DNA from: Luteibacter aegosomatis
GTDB lineage: Bacteria; Pseudomonadota; Gammaproteobacteria; Xanthomonadales; Rhodanobacteraceae
DNA length: 64,000 bases
Direction: 5' to 3'
Assembly: GCF_023078455.1 (NCBI RefSeq)
Contig: NZ_CP095740.1
Coordinates: forward strand, 1,166,001 to 1,230,000
In this document: positions 29,428-38,582 of the stretch, piece after piece
Position numbering within the stretch: the stretch's first letter is position 1
Layout of the letters: every line of letters starts with the position of its first letter
Notes under the pieces: model-generated
Told to the model about the DNA's origin: nothing
The model's database searches: none
The model's input: only the letters and a program-made list of their open reading frames with translations
Program-made: the position numbers and the translations under genes

Positions 29428-31056
29428 TCAGCTGATGCCCGTCGGGCCATCGAGCACGTTGCGGACCTTGCGTAGCAGGTCCATCCGCGCATAGGGCTTG
29501 TTGATCACGTCGAACGCCACCCCGCCGGCGTCGGTGCGCTCGATGGACGTGGAGGCGTAACCCGTGGTCAGCAGCACCTTGAGGTTGGGCTGGATCGACC
29601 GTGCGCGACGGGCCAGCGCTACGCCGTTGAGCCGCCCCGGCATCACCACGTCGGTGAACAGCATGGCGAAGTCGCGATCGCGCTCGAGCAGGTGCAAGGC
29701 TTCCTGCGCGTCGGTCAGGGAGACGACGCCGTAGCCATGGCTCTCGAGGATGGCATGCGCCAGTTCGGCCAGGTCGGCACGGTCGTCCACCACGAGGATG
29801 CGCTCGTGTCCCGCACGGTCGGTGGAGCGGTCGATGCGCGGCACGCGGTTGCCCTCGCGGTGATCGATACCGTCCTCGGTGGCGGGGAAATACAGCGTGA
29901 TGGTGGAACCTTCGCCTATCGTCGAATCGATGGCGACCGCACCGCCGGACTGGCGGGCGAAGCCATATACCATCGAAAGCCCCAGCCCGGTGCCCTTGCC
30001 TTCTTCCTTGGTGGTGAAGAAGGGATCCATGACGTGCGCAAGCACCTCCGGCGCCATGCCCGTGCCGGTGTCGATCACGTCGATGGCCACGAAGTCGCCG
30101 CTGCGCGTGGCGAGGTCGCCATGGTTGGCGATTTCCAGGGGCGTCGCGTTACGGGTTCGTATCACGAGGGACTTCTTTTCGAGCCCTTGCATGGCGTCGC
30201 GTGCATTGATGGCGACGTTGAGCAGCGCGACTTCGGTCTGGGTGGGATCCAGTCGCGCGTTCCTCACGTCGGGAGACAGCTCCAGTTCCAGGTGCACGTC
30301 GTCGCCGAGCGCGCGGGAAATCATGTCCTGCAGGTTGGACACGACATGATTGGGATTGATGACCCGGCCCTGGAGCGTCTGCTTGCGCGCGAAGGCCAGG
30401 AGCTGCGACGTGAGCGTGGAGGCGCGGCGAATGGCGTTGCGGGTGCTGCCGACGAAGTTCAGCAGGCGCGACATGTCGGGTTTAGGACCGGACAGGCCGG
30501 CTTCGATCGCCTCGACGTAGCCCACCATGACCTGCAGCAGATTATTGAAGTCGTGGGCGATGCCGCCGGTGAGCTGGCCGAGCGCTTCCATCTTCTGCGC
30601 CTGCCTCAACGCATCCTCGGCATCGCGCCGACGGCTGACGTCGAGCTGCGAGGCGAAGAAATAGATCACTTCACCGTGCTTGTCGTACACGGGGGAGATG
30701 AACAACGCGTTCCAGAAGGTGGAACCGTCTTTCTTGTAGTTGAGGATCTCGGTGGAGATCTCGCGCCTGGCGGCCACCGCGTCGCGAACGGCCGAGATGG
30801 TCACCCGGTCGGTGGCCGGGCCCTGGAGGAGGCGGCAATTGTTGCCGATCAACTCCTCCATGGCATAGCCGGTCATGCGCACGAACGCGGGGTTGGCGAA
30901 GATGATCGGATTATCCGGCCGATGCGGATCGGTCACGATCATCGGCATGCGGGTCGTGGCCACCGCGGCGAAGAAGATGTCTTCGTGGGGATGATCCATG
31001 CCCTCGTAGAGCACGTGCATCCCATTGCCTTCGGAAGGCAGGTTGTCATCGGCCAT
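29428..31056 (-). CDS. LOV-domain (blue-light) hybrid histidine kinase
   Basis: A 542-aa soluble sensor. An N-terminal PAS/LOV domain (about residues 25-140) carries GNNCRLLQG with the flavin-adduct Cys74, plus [13 protein letters not shown] and FFASQLDVS, the FMN-contact strands with the conserved Asn and Gln. A coiled linker leads to the dimerisation helix [12 protein letters not shown] (phospho-acceptor His168) and an ATPase domain ([28 protein letters not shown]). A C-terminal receiver domain ([14 protein letters not shown]; Asp in LFTDVVMPG) completes it. Start 31056 ([10 protein letters not shown]) has AAGG upstream; an in-frame start at 31095 is possible. It neighbours a photolyase, so a blue-light response is the likely theme. 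Confidence 0.9.
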   Translation of the reverse strand: MADDNLPSEGNGMHVLYEGMDHPHEDIFFAAVATTRMPMIVTDPHRPDNPIIFANPAFVRMTGYAMEELIGNNCRLLQGPATDRVTISAVRDAVAARREISTEILNYKKDGSTFWNALFISPVYDKHGEVIYFFASQLDVSRRRDAEDALRQAQKMEALGQLTGGIAHDFNNLLQVMVGYVEAIEAGLSGPKPDMSRLLNFVGSTRNAIRRASTLTSQLLAFARKQTLQGRVINPNHVVSNLQDMISRALGDDVHLELELSPDVRNARLDPTQTEVALLNVAINARDAMQGLEKKSLVIRTRNATPLEIANHGDLATRSGDFVAIDVIDTGTGMAPEVLAHVMDPFFTTKEEGKGTGLGLSMVYGFARQSGGAVAIDSTIGEGSTITLYFPATEDGIDHREGNRVPRIDRSTDRAGHERILVVDDRADLAELAHAILESHGYGVVSLTDAQEALHLLERDRDFAMLFTDVVMPGRLNGVALARRARSIQPNLKVLLTTGYASTSIERTDAGGVAFDVINKPYARMDLLRKVRNVLDGPTGIS

Positions 31057-31207
31057 CGCTTCGCCTTTATCGGATAGATGGGCGGATTTTCTCATAGGGG
31101 CGCGTCTTCATTGCCGGTGCGAACGTCTTCACGTTCGTCAATCGGTCATGCTCGAGTTCAGCCGTCGTGCAGTTGGTCGTTCAACGAACGTGAAGGAATC
31201 GTCGGCG

Positions 31208-32740
31208 TCATTCCGTATGCCATCGTCTTCGCAGCACCGCCGCTCGCTCCTGGATTTCAAGTAGCCGTTCCGACGAAAGGCGTTCCAGTGACCGCCATTG
31301 CAGGGCAGCACGCGGGTGGTGGGCGAAGCGTGCCTTGTGCCGCCGGAGGAAATCCCAGTAAAGCGTGGTGAACGGGCAGGCATCGTCGCCCGTCGCTTCA
31401 CCGGGCCGATAACGGCAGCTTTCGCAGTAATCGCTCATGCGCTGGATGTAACGCCCCGACGCGGCGTACGGCTTGGACACCATCCGCCCTCCGTCGGAGA
31501 ACTGGCTCATGCCCAGGGTATTGGGCGCTTCCACCCATTCCACGGCATCCACGTAGATCGCCAGGTACCAGGCGTGCACTTGCGCGGGTTCGACGCCGAG
31601 CAGCATGGCGAAATTGCCGGTGACCATCAGGCGCTGGATGTGATGTGCGTAACCGTGAGCGAGTGTCTGGCCGATCACCTGGGCCATGCATCGCATGTCG
31701 GTGTCCGCGTTCCAGTAGAAATCGGGCAACGCGCCGTGGGCCTTCAAGGCATTGCCCGCGAGCAGGCGATCGGGGTTCAACCAGTAGACGCCGCGAACGA
31801 ACTCGCGCCAACCCAGCACCTGGCGTATGAAACCTTCCGCCGAAGCGAGGGGCACCTTCCCTTCGTCGAAACGCTTCGATGCGGCGGCGATGACTTCCTT
31901 CGGCGAAAGCAGCTTGAGGTTGAGCGACGTCGACAGGCGGGCGTGATAGAGCCACGGCTGGTCCGTCCACATGGCGTCCTGCCATTGGCCGAAGGCGGGA
32001 AGGCGATGGTCGAGGAAGTCGCGCAGGGCCTGCCTGGCCTGGTCGCGCGTCACCGGCCAATCGAACGCGTCGAGGCGGCCGGGATGATCGGAAAAAACCG
32101 CTTCCACGTCGGCGATGGTGGCTTTCGTCAGATCGTCGGGCTCGAAGCGTTTGGGCGCGGGCACCCATCCGGGTCCTTCGCGGCCGAAATGACCGCGGTT
32201 GTCCGCGTCGTAGTTCCACTGGCCGCCGGCCGGTTTGTCGCCGTCCATGAGTACGCCATGGCGGACGCGCATCCAGCGATAGAAATGCTCCATCCTGAGT
32301 TGGGTCTTGCCCTTGGCCCAGTCCGCGAAGTCGTCGGCGGATACGAGGAAGTGACGGTCCGGACGCTCCACGTATTCCACCCCGCAGGCCGCCGCGACGT
32401 CGCGTATCGCCACTCGAAGCCGGTGTTCGCCGGGGCGCACCACCACCAGGCGCGAAGGACGGTGATGCCGCAAGGCCGTTTCGAGCAGTTCGGGTAGCGA
32501 GTCGGGTCCGGGCTCGCGCAGGTGCGTGTACTCCAGCGGGAAGCCATCGTCCCGTAGCTGTCGGGCGAAGTGCCGCATGGCCGAAAGGAACAGCGCGATC
32601 CGTGCCTTGTGCGACCAGACGTGTTCGCCTTCGCCGCGCCGTTCGGCCATCCACACGAGGTCGGTTTGCGGGTCGAAATCGTCGAACACGTGCGAGTGGC
32701 GGTCGAGCTGATCGCCCAGGACGACGACGAGATGGCGCAT
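31208..32740 (-). CDS. Fe-S bacterial photolyase/cryptochrome, PhrB-like (6-4) type
   Basis: A 510-aa flavoprotein of the FeS-BCP (PhrB/CryB, formerly DUF523-like 'photolyase-related') family, which repairs (6-4) photoproducts and may signal. It begins MRHLVVVLGDQLDRHSHVFD, typical of this branch. Four Cys at 351, 439, 442 and 455 (DMRCMAQ, YCESCRY, DDACPF) match the [4Fe-4S] ligand spacing known in Agrobacterium PhrB. The FAD region includes GFIRQVLGWREFVRG and the HHIQRLMVTGNFAML segment. It lies upstream of and in line with the LOV kinase, 151 bp away. Four DnaA-box triads lie directly upstream. Confidence 0.93.
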   Translation of the reverse strand: MRHLVVVLGDQLDRHSHVFDDFDPQTDLVWMAERRGEGEHVWSHKARIALFLSAMRHFARQLRDDGFPLEYTHLREPGPDSLPELLETALRHHRPSRLVVVRPGEHRLRVAIRDVAAACGVEYVERPDRHFLVSADDFADWAKGKTQLRMEHFYRWMRVRHGVLMDGDKPAGGQWNYDADNRGHFGREGPGWVPAPKRFEPDDLTKATIADVEAVFSDHPGRLDAFDWPVTRDQARQALRDFLDHRLPAFGQWQDAMWTDQPWLYHARLSTSLNLKLLSPKEVIAAASKRFDEGKVPLASAEGFIRQVLGWREFVRGVYWLNPDRLLAGNALKAHGALPDFYWNADTDMRCMAQVIGQTLAHGYAHHIQRLMVTGNFAMLLGVEPAQVHAWYLAIYVDAVEWVEAPNTLGMSQFSDGGRMVSKPYAASGRYIQRMSDYCESCRYRPGEATGDDACPFTTLYWDFLRRHKARFAHHPRAALQWRSLERLSSERLLEIQERAAVLRRRWHTE

Positions 32741-32832
32741 GGCGGGTTTCCGCGGCAGGGGACGCTATTGTCCACTCGGATCCCGTCAAAACGGGGCGAA
32801 CGAGGAGCTTCGCGAAAAGAGCGATGCCCCCG

Positions 32833-33348
32833 TTATCCACAACGAATGTGGACAGCGCCTGCATAACCGTGTGGACAAGTCCGGTTTCGCACGTCTCGAC
32901 AGGCACTTGCGTTGCACTGGTCACTTCGCCGCCACCCCGGTGCCGGTCCCGGGACAGCTATCCACAGCCGATGTGGATACTCCCTGCATAAGCATGTGGA
33001 TAAAGCGGACTTGTCCAGGCGCGACAAGGTCTTGCGTTACGCTGGTCAGCCCGTGACCAGTGCACCCGGGTGTCCCGTGGTGCCTCGCTGACGACGAGGT
33101 GTCGGGCGCTCCGGCGGTTTCTATCCACAGCGCGTGTGGAAAGCGCTTGCATAACCATGTGGATAAACGCCGATCCCGCTTACGGGACAAGCGCTTAGCT
33201 TGTGCTGGTCAACGAATGTACACGGCTCCCGTCATGCCCGGAGTTCTATCCACAGCCGATGTGGATAGCGCCTGCATAAGCGTGTGGATAAGCCTGATCG
33301 CCCCAGTCGAGACAAGGTCTTGCGTTGTGCTGGCTAGCGAATGATCAG
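32833..33348 (+). repeat. Four 103-bp elements with DnaA-box triads (cluster B)
   Basis: Copies start at 32833, 32958, 33121 and 33246 and each spans 103 bp. All carry three DnaA-box-like nonamers at offsets 0, +14 and +37. The first box is direct: a perfect TTATCCACA at 32833, and CTATCCACA in the other three. The second and third are inverted; the third is a perfect TGTGGATAA at 32995, 33158 and 33283. CTGCATAA or TTGCATAA lies between boxes 2 and 3. Units end near CTGGTCA-N5-TGACCAG. All point the same way as cluster A. The cluster fills the gap upstream of the photolyase; the last unit overlaps the stop codon of the CPBP gene. Confidence 0.93.
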
Positions 33349-34151
33349 GGTGGCGATGGCTTGTCGCGCGCCACGGCGGCGATCACGACGGCGCAGATCA
33401 GCATGCACGGGGCGAGGATGGTCGTCGGTTCGAAGGAAGACGTCACCTCGGCGTTCGCCAGGAAGCGTCCCAGGATGGCGGAGGACGCATTGAAGGTGGC
33501 GTGCATCGCGATCGCCACCAGCAGGCTTCGTCCGGAAAGATCGAAACACAGGTTGATGACGAAGCCGAAGCCGATCACCAGCGCCGCATACGTCCACATC
33601 GGCGCGCCGTTCCAGGCCGGTACCAGGAAAAGCGGCAGATGCCAGCCGAACCATAACGCTCCCAGCAGGAGCCAGGCGCGGACCCGGCCGAGTCGGGTTT
33701 CCATCAGCGGCAGCGCGAAGCCCCGCCAGCCCGGTTCTTCACCGATCGGTCCCGCCATCATCGCGGCGCGCGCGATCGCGAGGGGATATCCCGCGAACGC
33801 GAGCCAGTCCACGCCACCGAGGCGTCCCTGGGTCATCCACAGGCTCGGCCCGATGACGAAGGCCAGCACGACCAGCAACAGTCCGAGGCCGTAGGCGGCG
33901 AGCGACACGAGCGGGCGGAAGCCTCGCCAGGGCCATGCGCGCCCGGTGACGCCACGCACGATGGCCGCCGAAACCAGCGGGGCATAGCTTCCCGGAAGCG
34001 TGTACCAGAGCGATCCGTGGATCGGCAGCCATCCCAGGCCCGCCTGGGAAAGGTACAGCGGTGCCCATGCGATCCATGCCAGCAGGTAGGCCAGCAGAAA
34101 GAAAGCGACGAGCGGATGCTGGACGATGCGGTCCCGGATGCCCCTGAACAT
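33345..34151 (-). CDS. CPBP-family intramembrane metalloprotease
   Basis: A 268-aa polytopic membrane protein (about seven helices) of the CAAX protease/bacteriocin-processing family. Catalytic motifs are present: EExxxR in GEEPGWRGFALP (near residue 139), a metal-binding His in LWFGWHLPLF, and HxxxN in MHATFNASS. Members process or protect against peptides, or act on membrane anchors; the substrate is unknown. Its stop codon lies inside the end of the last DnaA-box element. Start 34151 (MFRGIRDR) precedes the first helix. Confidence 0.85.
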   Translation of the reverse strand: MFRGIRDRIVQHPLVAFFLLAYLLAWIAWAPLYLSQAGLGWLPIHGSLWYTLPGSYAPLVSAAIVRGVTGRAWPWRGFRPLVSLAAYGLGLLLVVLAFVIGPSLWMTQGRLGGVDWLAFAGYPLAIARAAMMAGPIGEEPGWRGFALPLMETRLGRVRAWLLLGALWFGWHLPLFLVPAWNGAPMWTYAALVIGFGFVINLCFDLSGRSLLVAIAMHATFNASSAILGRFLANAEVTSSFEPTTILAPCMLICAVVIAAVARDKPSPP

Positions 34152-34322
34152 GCCTTTGTCCCCGTGACGTCGTCGCGCGATTTAAGCAGCATGGCGGCGT
34201 CGCGTCATGATGCGACGCGTCGATCGTCCAAGCGACGATTCCTTGCGGAACGGCGCCGAATCAGGGTGCCGGATACGGTCGTCACCACGGCATCACAGGC
34301 GCCTGCGCTACAACGACCGACT

Positions 34323-34742
34323 ATGACCTCATCATCAAGGGAGCGCGCCACGACGCACGACCAGCCCCTGGCTGGGCGGCGGTATCTGGTGCTCGAGGAC
34401 GACTACCTCATCGCGACGGCTCTGGCGGACATGCTCATGTCTCAAGGCGCGTCGGTGGCCGGCCCGGTGGCGAGCGTCATCGACGCGGGACATCTGCTGG
34501 AAAAAACCGACCGCCTGGATGGGGCCATCGTCGACATCAACGTGGCGGGCACGGTTGCCTACGGCATCGTCGAGTTACTGGAAGAGCGGGGCGTACCCTG
34601 CATTTTCGTGACGGGATACAAGGCCTCGGGCATCCCCGAGCGTTTCGCCCATATACCTTGCATCGAGAAGCCCACCGGTTGCTCGGCCATCATCGATGCC
34701 TTGCGAGGCCTTCCTGCCGGGGATGTGGTCCCGGGCGCATAG
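34323..34742 (+). CDS. Single-domain response regulator
   Basis: A 139-aa receiver-only protein. The acidic pair EDD (residues 25-27), phospho-acceptor Asp71 in AIVDINVAG, switch Thr97 in FVTGYK and Lys116 in CIEKP are all present. With no output domain it probably passes phosphate on or acts by protein contact, like CheY-type or phosphate-sink regulators paired with HWE/hybrid kinases. The LOV kinase 3 kb away is a candidate partner (inference). The start is the first convenient ATG; no good ribosome site is visible. Confidence 0.85.
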   Translation: MTSSSRERATTHDQPLAGRRYLVLEDDYLIATALADMLMSQGASVAGPVASVIDAGHLLEKTDRLDGAIVDINVAGTVAYGIVELLEERGVPCIFVTGYKASGIPERFAHIPCIEKPTGCSAIIDALRGLPAGDVVPGA

Positions 34743-34812
34743 GCACCTGCGTTCGCGTGGCCATGATCGTGTCGAAGGCGCCTGGCGTCGGCCACGCGCC
34801 TTCGACAGGGCG

Positions 34813-36246
34813 TCAGGCCGTGGCTCGGTGCTCGACCAGGGCCAGTTCCCGATACTGGGCGGGACGCGCCTGCCGTAGCCACATGCTGTAGGCGAGGCCG
34901 CCGAAAAGGGTCGCGACGTACGACAGGGGCAGCAAGGCCACGAAGGGCGTGTCGACCGTGGAAAGCAGGGTGAAATTCACGCACACCGTGGTCAGCGCGA
35001 CCGAGAGGCCGATCGCGGCGCACACGGAAGCCACCATGACGATGGGTCCCGCCTCCCTGGCGCGACGGAACACATAGAACGCGATGGCGATCGCGGCGGT
35101 CGCCTGCAGGCCGATGATGCCAAGCGTGCCCAGGCCGATGAGCACCGGAATGATGGCGGCGTACGGATCGGTGGAGGACGAGGCGATCGCGATCAGGCAG
35201 AGCGCCGTGGCGGCCGACATGCAAAGGGTCGCCGTGACCGGCACGTTGCGCGTTTCGTCGAACCGGGCCAGCCTGCGCGGCAGGAGGCCTTCCCGTGCCA
35301 GCGCGAAGATGTAACGCGATGCCGCCGCGTGGATGGCGATATACGTCGCCAGCATCGAGGTGCAAAGCAGGAGACCGGCGACGTCCGACGCCGTCTCGCC
35401 ATCGTATTGCTTGATCAGGTCGAGCATGAGGGTGCCGCCATGCGCCACGGCCTGCGCCTTCACGTCGCCGGGGCTGAGCGCCCCCACGGTGATCCACGCG
35501 GTGACCAGGTAGAACGATCCGATCAGGATCACCGACACGTAGCTGGCCAACGGGATGCTCCGCACCGGATCGGCCGCTTCCTTGGAATAAAGCGCGCCCG
35601 ATTCGAAGCCGACGAAACACGTGAATGCGGTCATCAGCGACACGCCGATGCCGGGGGCCAGCCACTGGCCCGGCGTGAAGGACGAAAGCGGAAATGCCGC
35701 CCACCCCCGTGCCGCGACCACGCTGACGTCGAAGACCACCAGTACGGCGGTCTCGACGATGATGATGGCGGCCAGCAACTTGGTCGACGCATCCATCGAC
35801 CGGTAATTGAGGATGCCCACGACGACGGCGGATAGAACGGCGAAGACCGTCCAGTTCACCTTGTGCCCGAGCGCGATGGACACCTGCTCGTCGAAGTAAC
35901 CGCAAGCGGCGGCGAGACCGAAGGTGAATGCGCCATACGACACGATGGCGGAATACGCCGTTCCCACGCCGAGTGGCTTGCCGAGGCCCTCGGCCACGTA
36001 CGTGTAGAACGCGCCGGTGCTGACCACGCGGCGGCCGATGAACGCATAGCCGACGGTGAATGCGACGAGGATCGAGCCGGCGATGAGGAAGGCGACCGGA
36101 ACATGGGCGCCGGTGCCGCGCGATATCGCGATGGGGAGGTTGCCGATCATCGAGGCCAGCGGGGCGGCGGCCGCCAGCACCATGAAGACGATGAATCGGG
36201 TGGAAAGTTTATGGGTGCGCGTCGATGGCGCGTCGGAACGGCTCAC
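34813..36246 (-). CDS. APC-superfamily amino acid/polyamine permease
   Basis: A 477-aa inner-membrane transporter with 12 predicted helices and the APC pattern. Helix 1 carries VFMVLAAAAPLASMIGNLP, with the unwound substrate-binding region, and helix 6 carries FVGFESGALYSKEAADP. The conserved ASRYIFALAREGLLP loop follows helix 8. The GTG start at 36246 has AGGA 8 nt upstream; further upstream in-frame codons would add a long basic, non-membrane extension. The solute cannot be deduced. It stands as a single gene. Confidence 0.88.
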   Translation of the reverse strand: MSRSDAPSTRTHKLSTRFIVFMVLAAAAPLASMIGNLPIAISRGTGAHVPVAFLIAGSILVAFTVGYAFIGRRVVSTGAFYTYVAEGLGKPLGVGTAYSAIVSYGAFTFGLAAACGYFDEQVSIALGHKVNWTVFAVLSAVVVGILNYRSMDASTKLLAAIIIVETAVLVVFDVSVVAARGWAAFPLSSFTPGQWLAPGIGVSLMTAFTCFVGFESGALYSKEAADPVRSIPLASYVSVILIGSFYLVTAWITVGALSPGDVKAQAVAHGGTLMLDLIKQYDGETASDVAGLLLCTSMLATYIAIHAAASRYIFALAREGLLPRRLARFDETRNVPVTATLCMSAATALCLIAIASSSTDPYAAIIPVLIGLGTLGIIGLQATAAIAIAFYVFRRAREAGPIVMVASVCAAIGLSVALTTVCVNFTLLSTVDTPFVALLPLSYVATLFGGLAYSMWLRQARPAQYRELALVEHRATA

Positions 36247-36523
36247 GATGGATCCTGAAGACGGTGATAAGCGGGGAAGGGCGGCCGAGAATCCGCCGAG
36301 AGAAAAGCGGCGGCTCCTGGGCGACAATTCTGTAATGATCGTTATAAACCGATCGGGAATCTTGCCCGTTCCATGCGCGCATGTTCCCTGGCCGGTGACG
36401 GACGGGGAGGTCATGTGCGTTCGGCGTGACCGATAAGCCACGGAATGGAAAGCCAGGGACGGAAAGCGCCGCCTGAGAGGTGTCAGGAATCGACGTCGAT
36501 ATGGTTACCGCGCGCCGGATCGC

Positions 36524-36790
36524 CTAGAACCCGGCCTTCAAGGCCTCCGCCAGGCGGTAGGCGGCGCGGCGCACCGAGACCGGTCCGGCACGCAGACGAC
36601 AGCAGGCCACGATGCCTTTCGCTCGGCTGGCGAGCCCCAAGGCCCGCTCCTGCTGCGCTCGCTGGCGTATCAGGTGTGCGCGGAATTCCACTTCCATCAT
36701 GTCTTCTTCGTCCAGCGCGGCGAACAAGGCGCGGAGGTCGAGCACGGTAAGGTCGTGGGAGGTCCATGACGGGATGGAAATCGGGCTCAT
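36524..36790 (-). CDS. Hypothetical small protein
   Basis: An 88-aa protein with no recognised domain. Mostly helical: an acidic centre (AALDEEDMMEVEF) followed by a basic half (RQRAQQERALGLASRAKG). Two adjacent Cys lie at about residue 63. It occupies an otherwise empty interval, which is the main argument that it is real; the ribosome site is unclear. The 277 bp between it and the permease start hold no other gene. Confidence 0.45.
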   Translation of the reverse strand: MSPISIPSWTSHDLTVLDLRALFAALDEEDMMEVEFRAHLIRQRAQQERALGLASRAKGIVACCRLRAGPVSVRRAAYRLAEALKAGF

Positions 36791-36974
36791 GGGTCCAGCG
36801 TGCCGGGCACATCTTCAAGGGAATGGCGACGAACGGCATGCGTAAGGTGACGACGAATGGCATGCGGTCGGCTTCGTGAAGATGCCGCCGCCTCCGTCCT
36901 CACGCTGCATGAGCCCGGGCTTGATGCATAGCGGTTTAATAAAGCAGACGACCACGTGTTGGCGGGAAAGGCCG

Positions 36975-37127
36975 ATGTCATCGGATCGTCACTTGGAAGG
37001 AAACCGGGAAACGCCCAGCGCCGTCGGACGGAGCGTGCTGGCGCGCCTGGGCGTGCTCATGGTTTTGCTGCTGATCTTCGCCGGATTGATCGTTTTACTG
37101 GTGCTGGCACGGGAAGCCGGAAGGTAA
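36975..37127 (+). CDS. Small single-pass membrane protein
   Basis: A 50-aa protein: a polar N-terminus (MSSDRHLEGNRETPSAVGR) then one hydrophobic helix (LGVLMVLLLIFAGLIVLLVLA), with a basic end. GGGAAAGG lies about 4-10 nt before the ATG, which selects this start over an upstream one. No function can be assigned. Confidence 0.55.
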   Translation: MSSDRHLEGNRETPSAVGRSVLARLGVLMVLLLIFAGLIVLLVLAREAGR

Positions 37128-37180
37128 TCCACTCGGAAAGGGCGCCGCAGTGGAAGGCGGCGCACCTTGGATCACCGATG

Positions 37181-37546
37181 TCATGCGGGAGGATGCGTAG
37201 TCTCCGATGTCGTTTTCTCCGCGCCGTCGTCCGCATGCATGGTCACCCGGGGCATCGACTCGTCATGCAACCACGCCCAAAGCGCCACGCTCGCTACCAG
37301 CGGCACGACCAGATCCGTATCGTCGGCACCGTCCAGCAGCCATAGTGAGGTGAGGATCATGCCACCCACCATGGCGGCGGCGATGATCAGGTCTCGCGCG
37401 CAGGCGCGCCATGCGTGCAGCCGTTCCAGGTGGGCCAGCGTCTCCACGGCCACCACGCGATGCGTCCGCATGACGAAGGCGGGGTCGTCGTGGATCTCGT
37501 CCGTGCGCAACGCGTCATGAAGCGAGGGTTCGTTGTCGGGGATCAT
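37181..37546 (-). CDS. Membrane protein encoded with an ECF sigma factor
   Basis: A 121-aa protein with two central transmembrane helices (DLIIAAAMVGGMILTSLWLL and VVPLVASVALWAWLH) and polar ends. Its ATG overlaps the sigma factor stop by four bases, so it is co-translated with it. The position fits an anti-sigma factor, but it lacks a zinc-binding HxxxCxxC motif, so the role is inferred from context only. Confidence 0.65.
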   Translation of the reverse strand: MIPDNEPSLHDALRTDEIHDDPAFVMRTHRVVAVETLAHLERLHAWRACARDLIIAAAMVGGMILTSLWLLDGADDTDLVVPLVASVALWAWLHDESMPRVTMHADDGAEKTTSETTHPPA

Positions 37547-38097
37547 CGGGACGACTCCAGGGGAACGGAGAGGCGGCGCCTCACCACTTCACGTGCGCGG
37601 GCTATCACGCTCTTGAGCGTGCCCAGGGGCAGGCCCATCAATTGGGCCGCCTCGGTATGCGACCACCCTTCGGCATCGCACAGCAGCAGGCACGCGCGTT
37701 CACGGACCGGCAGCTCCGCCAGGGCCGCCGCCACATCCAGCCGTGCGCCGAGGTTGGGTTCGTCGGCACCGACGGGCTCCGCCGCGCGGGTGTGCTTTCG
37801 TTGCACGTGCCGCTCGTGGCGTTCGTGGTCAAGGAACACCCGCCACCCGATGCGCACGAGCCAGGCGGCATAGCTGCTCGACGTATCGCTGCCATCGAAC
37901 TGTCGACAGCGCTGCCAGGCGCGCACGAACGTCTCCTGGGCCAGGTCGTCCGCCGTGCTCGGTTGACCGCAGAGCTTGCGCAGGAAACCGCGCAGCCGCG
38001 ACTGGTGCCGCGCGACCAGGACGTCGAACGCCGCCCGATCACCCGCGACGACCCGGTGGTTGAGCGCGTCGTCCGTGATGCGCTCCTCAAGGGGCAC
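37543..38097 (-). CDS. ECF-type RNA polymerase sigma factor
   Basis: A 184-aa sigma-70 family protein with region 2 (RHQSRLRGFLRKLCGQPSTADDLAQETFVRAW, binding -10) and region 4 (ALAELPVRERACLLLCDAEGWSHTEAAQLMG, helix-turn-helix for -35). It starts at a GTG at 38097, overlapping the end of the upstream membrane-protein gene; no in-frame ATG exists before region 2. It is the middle gene of a three-gene operon with membrane proteins on both sides. It probably responds to an envelope signal. Confidence 0.87.
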   Translation of the reverse strand: MPLEERITDDALNHRVVAGDRAAFDVLVARHQSRLRGFLRKLCGQPSTADDLAQETFVRAWQRCRQFDGSDTSSSYAAWLVRIGWRVFLDHERHERHVQRKHTRAAEPVGADEPNLGARLDVAAALAELPVRERACLLLCDAEGWSHTEAAQLMGLPLGTLKSVIARAREVVRRRLSVPLESSR

Positions 38098-38455
38098 GCG
38101 CGGACCGCCGGGCCATGAGCACCAGGGCGAGGCCCGTAAGCAACGGGAAGAGCGCCGCGCCGGCGGCTGCCCGCATCGCCGCTTCGCCGGTCTGCAGCGC
38201 CACGCAGCCGGCACATGCCAGTCCGATGGCGATGAGTACCCAGCCGTTGCGCCGATCGACGGCGGCGCGCTCGGCGGCCGGCGCGCGACCGAGCGCGCGG
38301 TCGAGTTGCTCGGTCGTCAATGGCGCACCGGCGTCCAGGGCACGGCGCAGCGTGCGGTGCAACAGCGCGACCATGGCCAGCCGCACCAACTGGTGGATCA
38401 CGATCAGCAGGGCCAGCGCGACGATCACGCTGCCGAGGAAATGGGCGTCGAACAT
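38087..38455 (-). CDS. Membrane protein upstream of the ECF sigma factor
   Basis: A 122-aa protein with an N-terminal transmembrane helix (FLGSVIVALALLIVIHQLV), a cytoplasmic helical stretch and two further helices in the second half. GGAGG sits 6 nt before the ATG. First gene of the sigma operon and overlapping it by 11 bp. It resembles no anti-sigma family I know; it may be a signal sensor. It is divergent from the M13 peptidase gene across 127 bp that must hold both promoters. Confidence 0.65.
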   Translation of the reverse strand: MFDAHFLGSVIVALALLIVIHQLVRLAMVALLHRTLRRALDAGAPLTTEQLDRALGRAPAAERAAVDRRNGWVLIAIGLACAGCVALQTGEAAMRAAAGAALFPLLTGLALVLMARRSARAP

Positions 38456-38582
38456 AAGAGCCTCCGGTTTGGTGCTGCCATAACGCCTGCCGCGGGTGGT
38501 TTGGATGAAGTGGGTCGTTCATCCATATCGCGGGTGAGCCGCGTTGATGCTGCACCGGCCCCGCGCCCCCCTGGAGCATCCC

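Noticed and set aside
32833..33348. CRISPR array
   Set aside because: Units are about 103 bp with diverged filler and conserved DnaA-like boxes; there are no short identical repeats with unique ~32-bp spacers and no cas genes.
29200..33348. Integron attC sites
   Set aside because: No GTTRRRY core pairs, no cassette-like gene spacing, and no integron integrase; the palindromes carry TGTGGATAA-type boxes instead.
32833..33348. Chromosomal origin oriC
   Set aside because: DnaA boxes are present but there is no dnaA, dnaN, gyrB or rpmH nearby and no obvious AT-rich unwinding region.
36612..36845. A 77-codon plus-strand frame
   Set aside because: Overlaps the more protein-like minus frame 36790-36524 and lacks a ribosome site.
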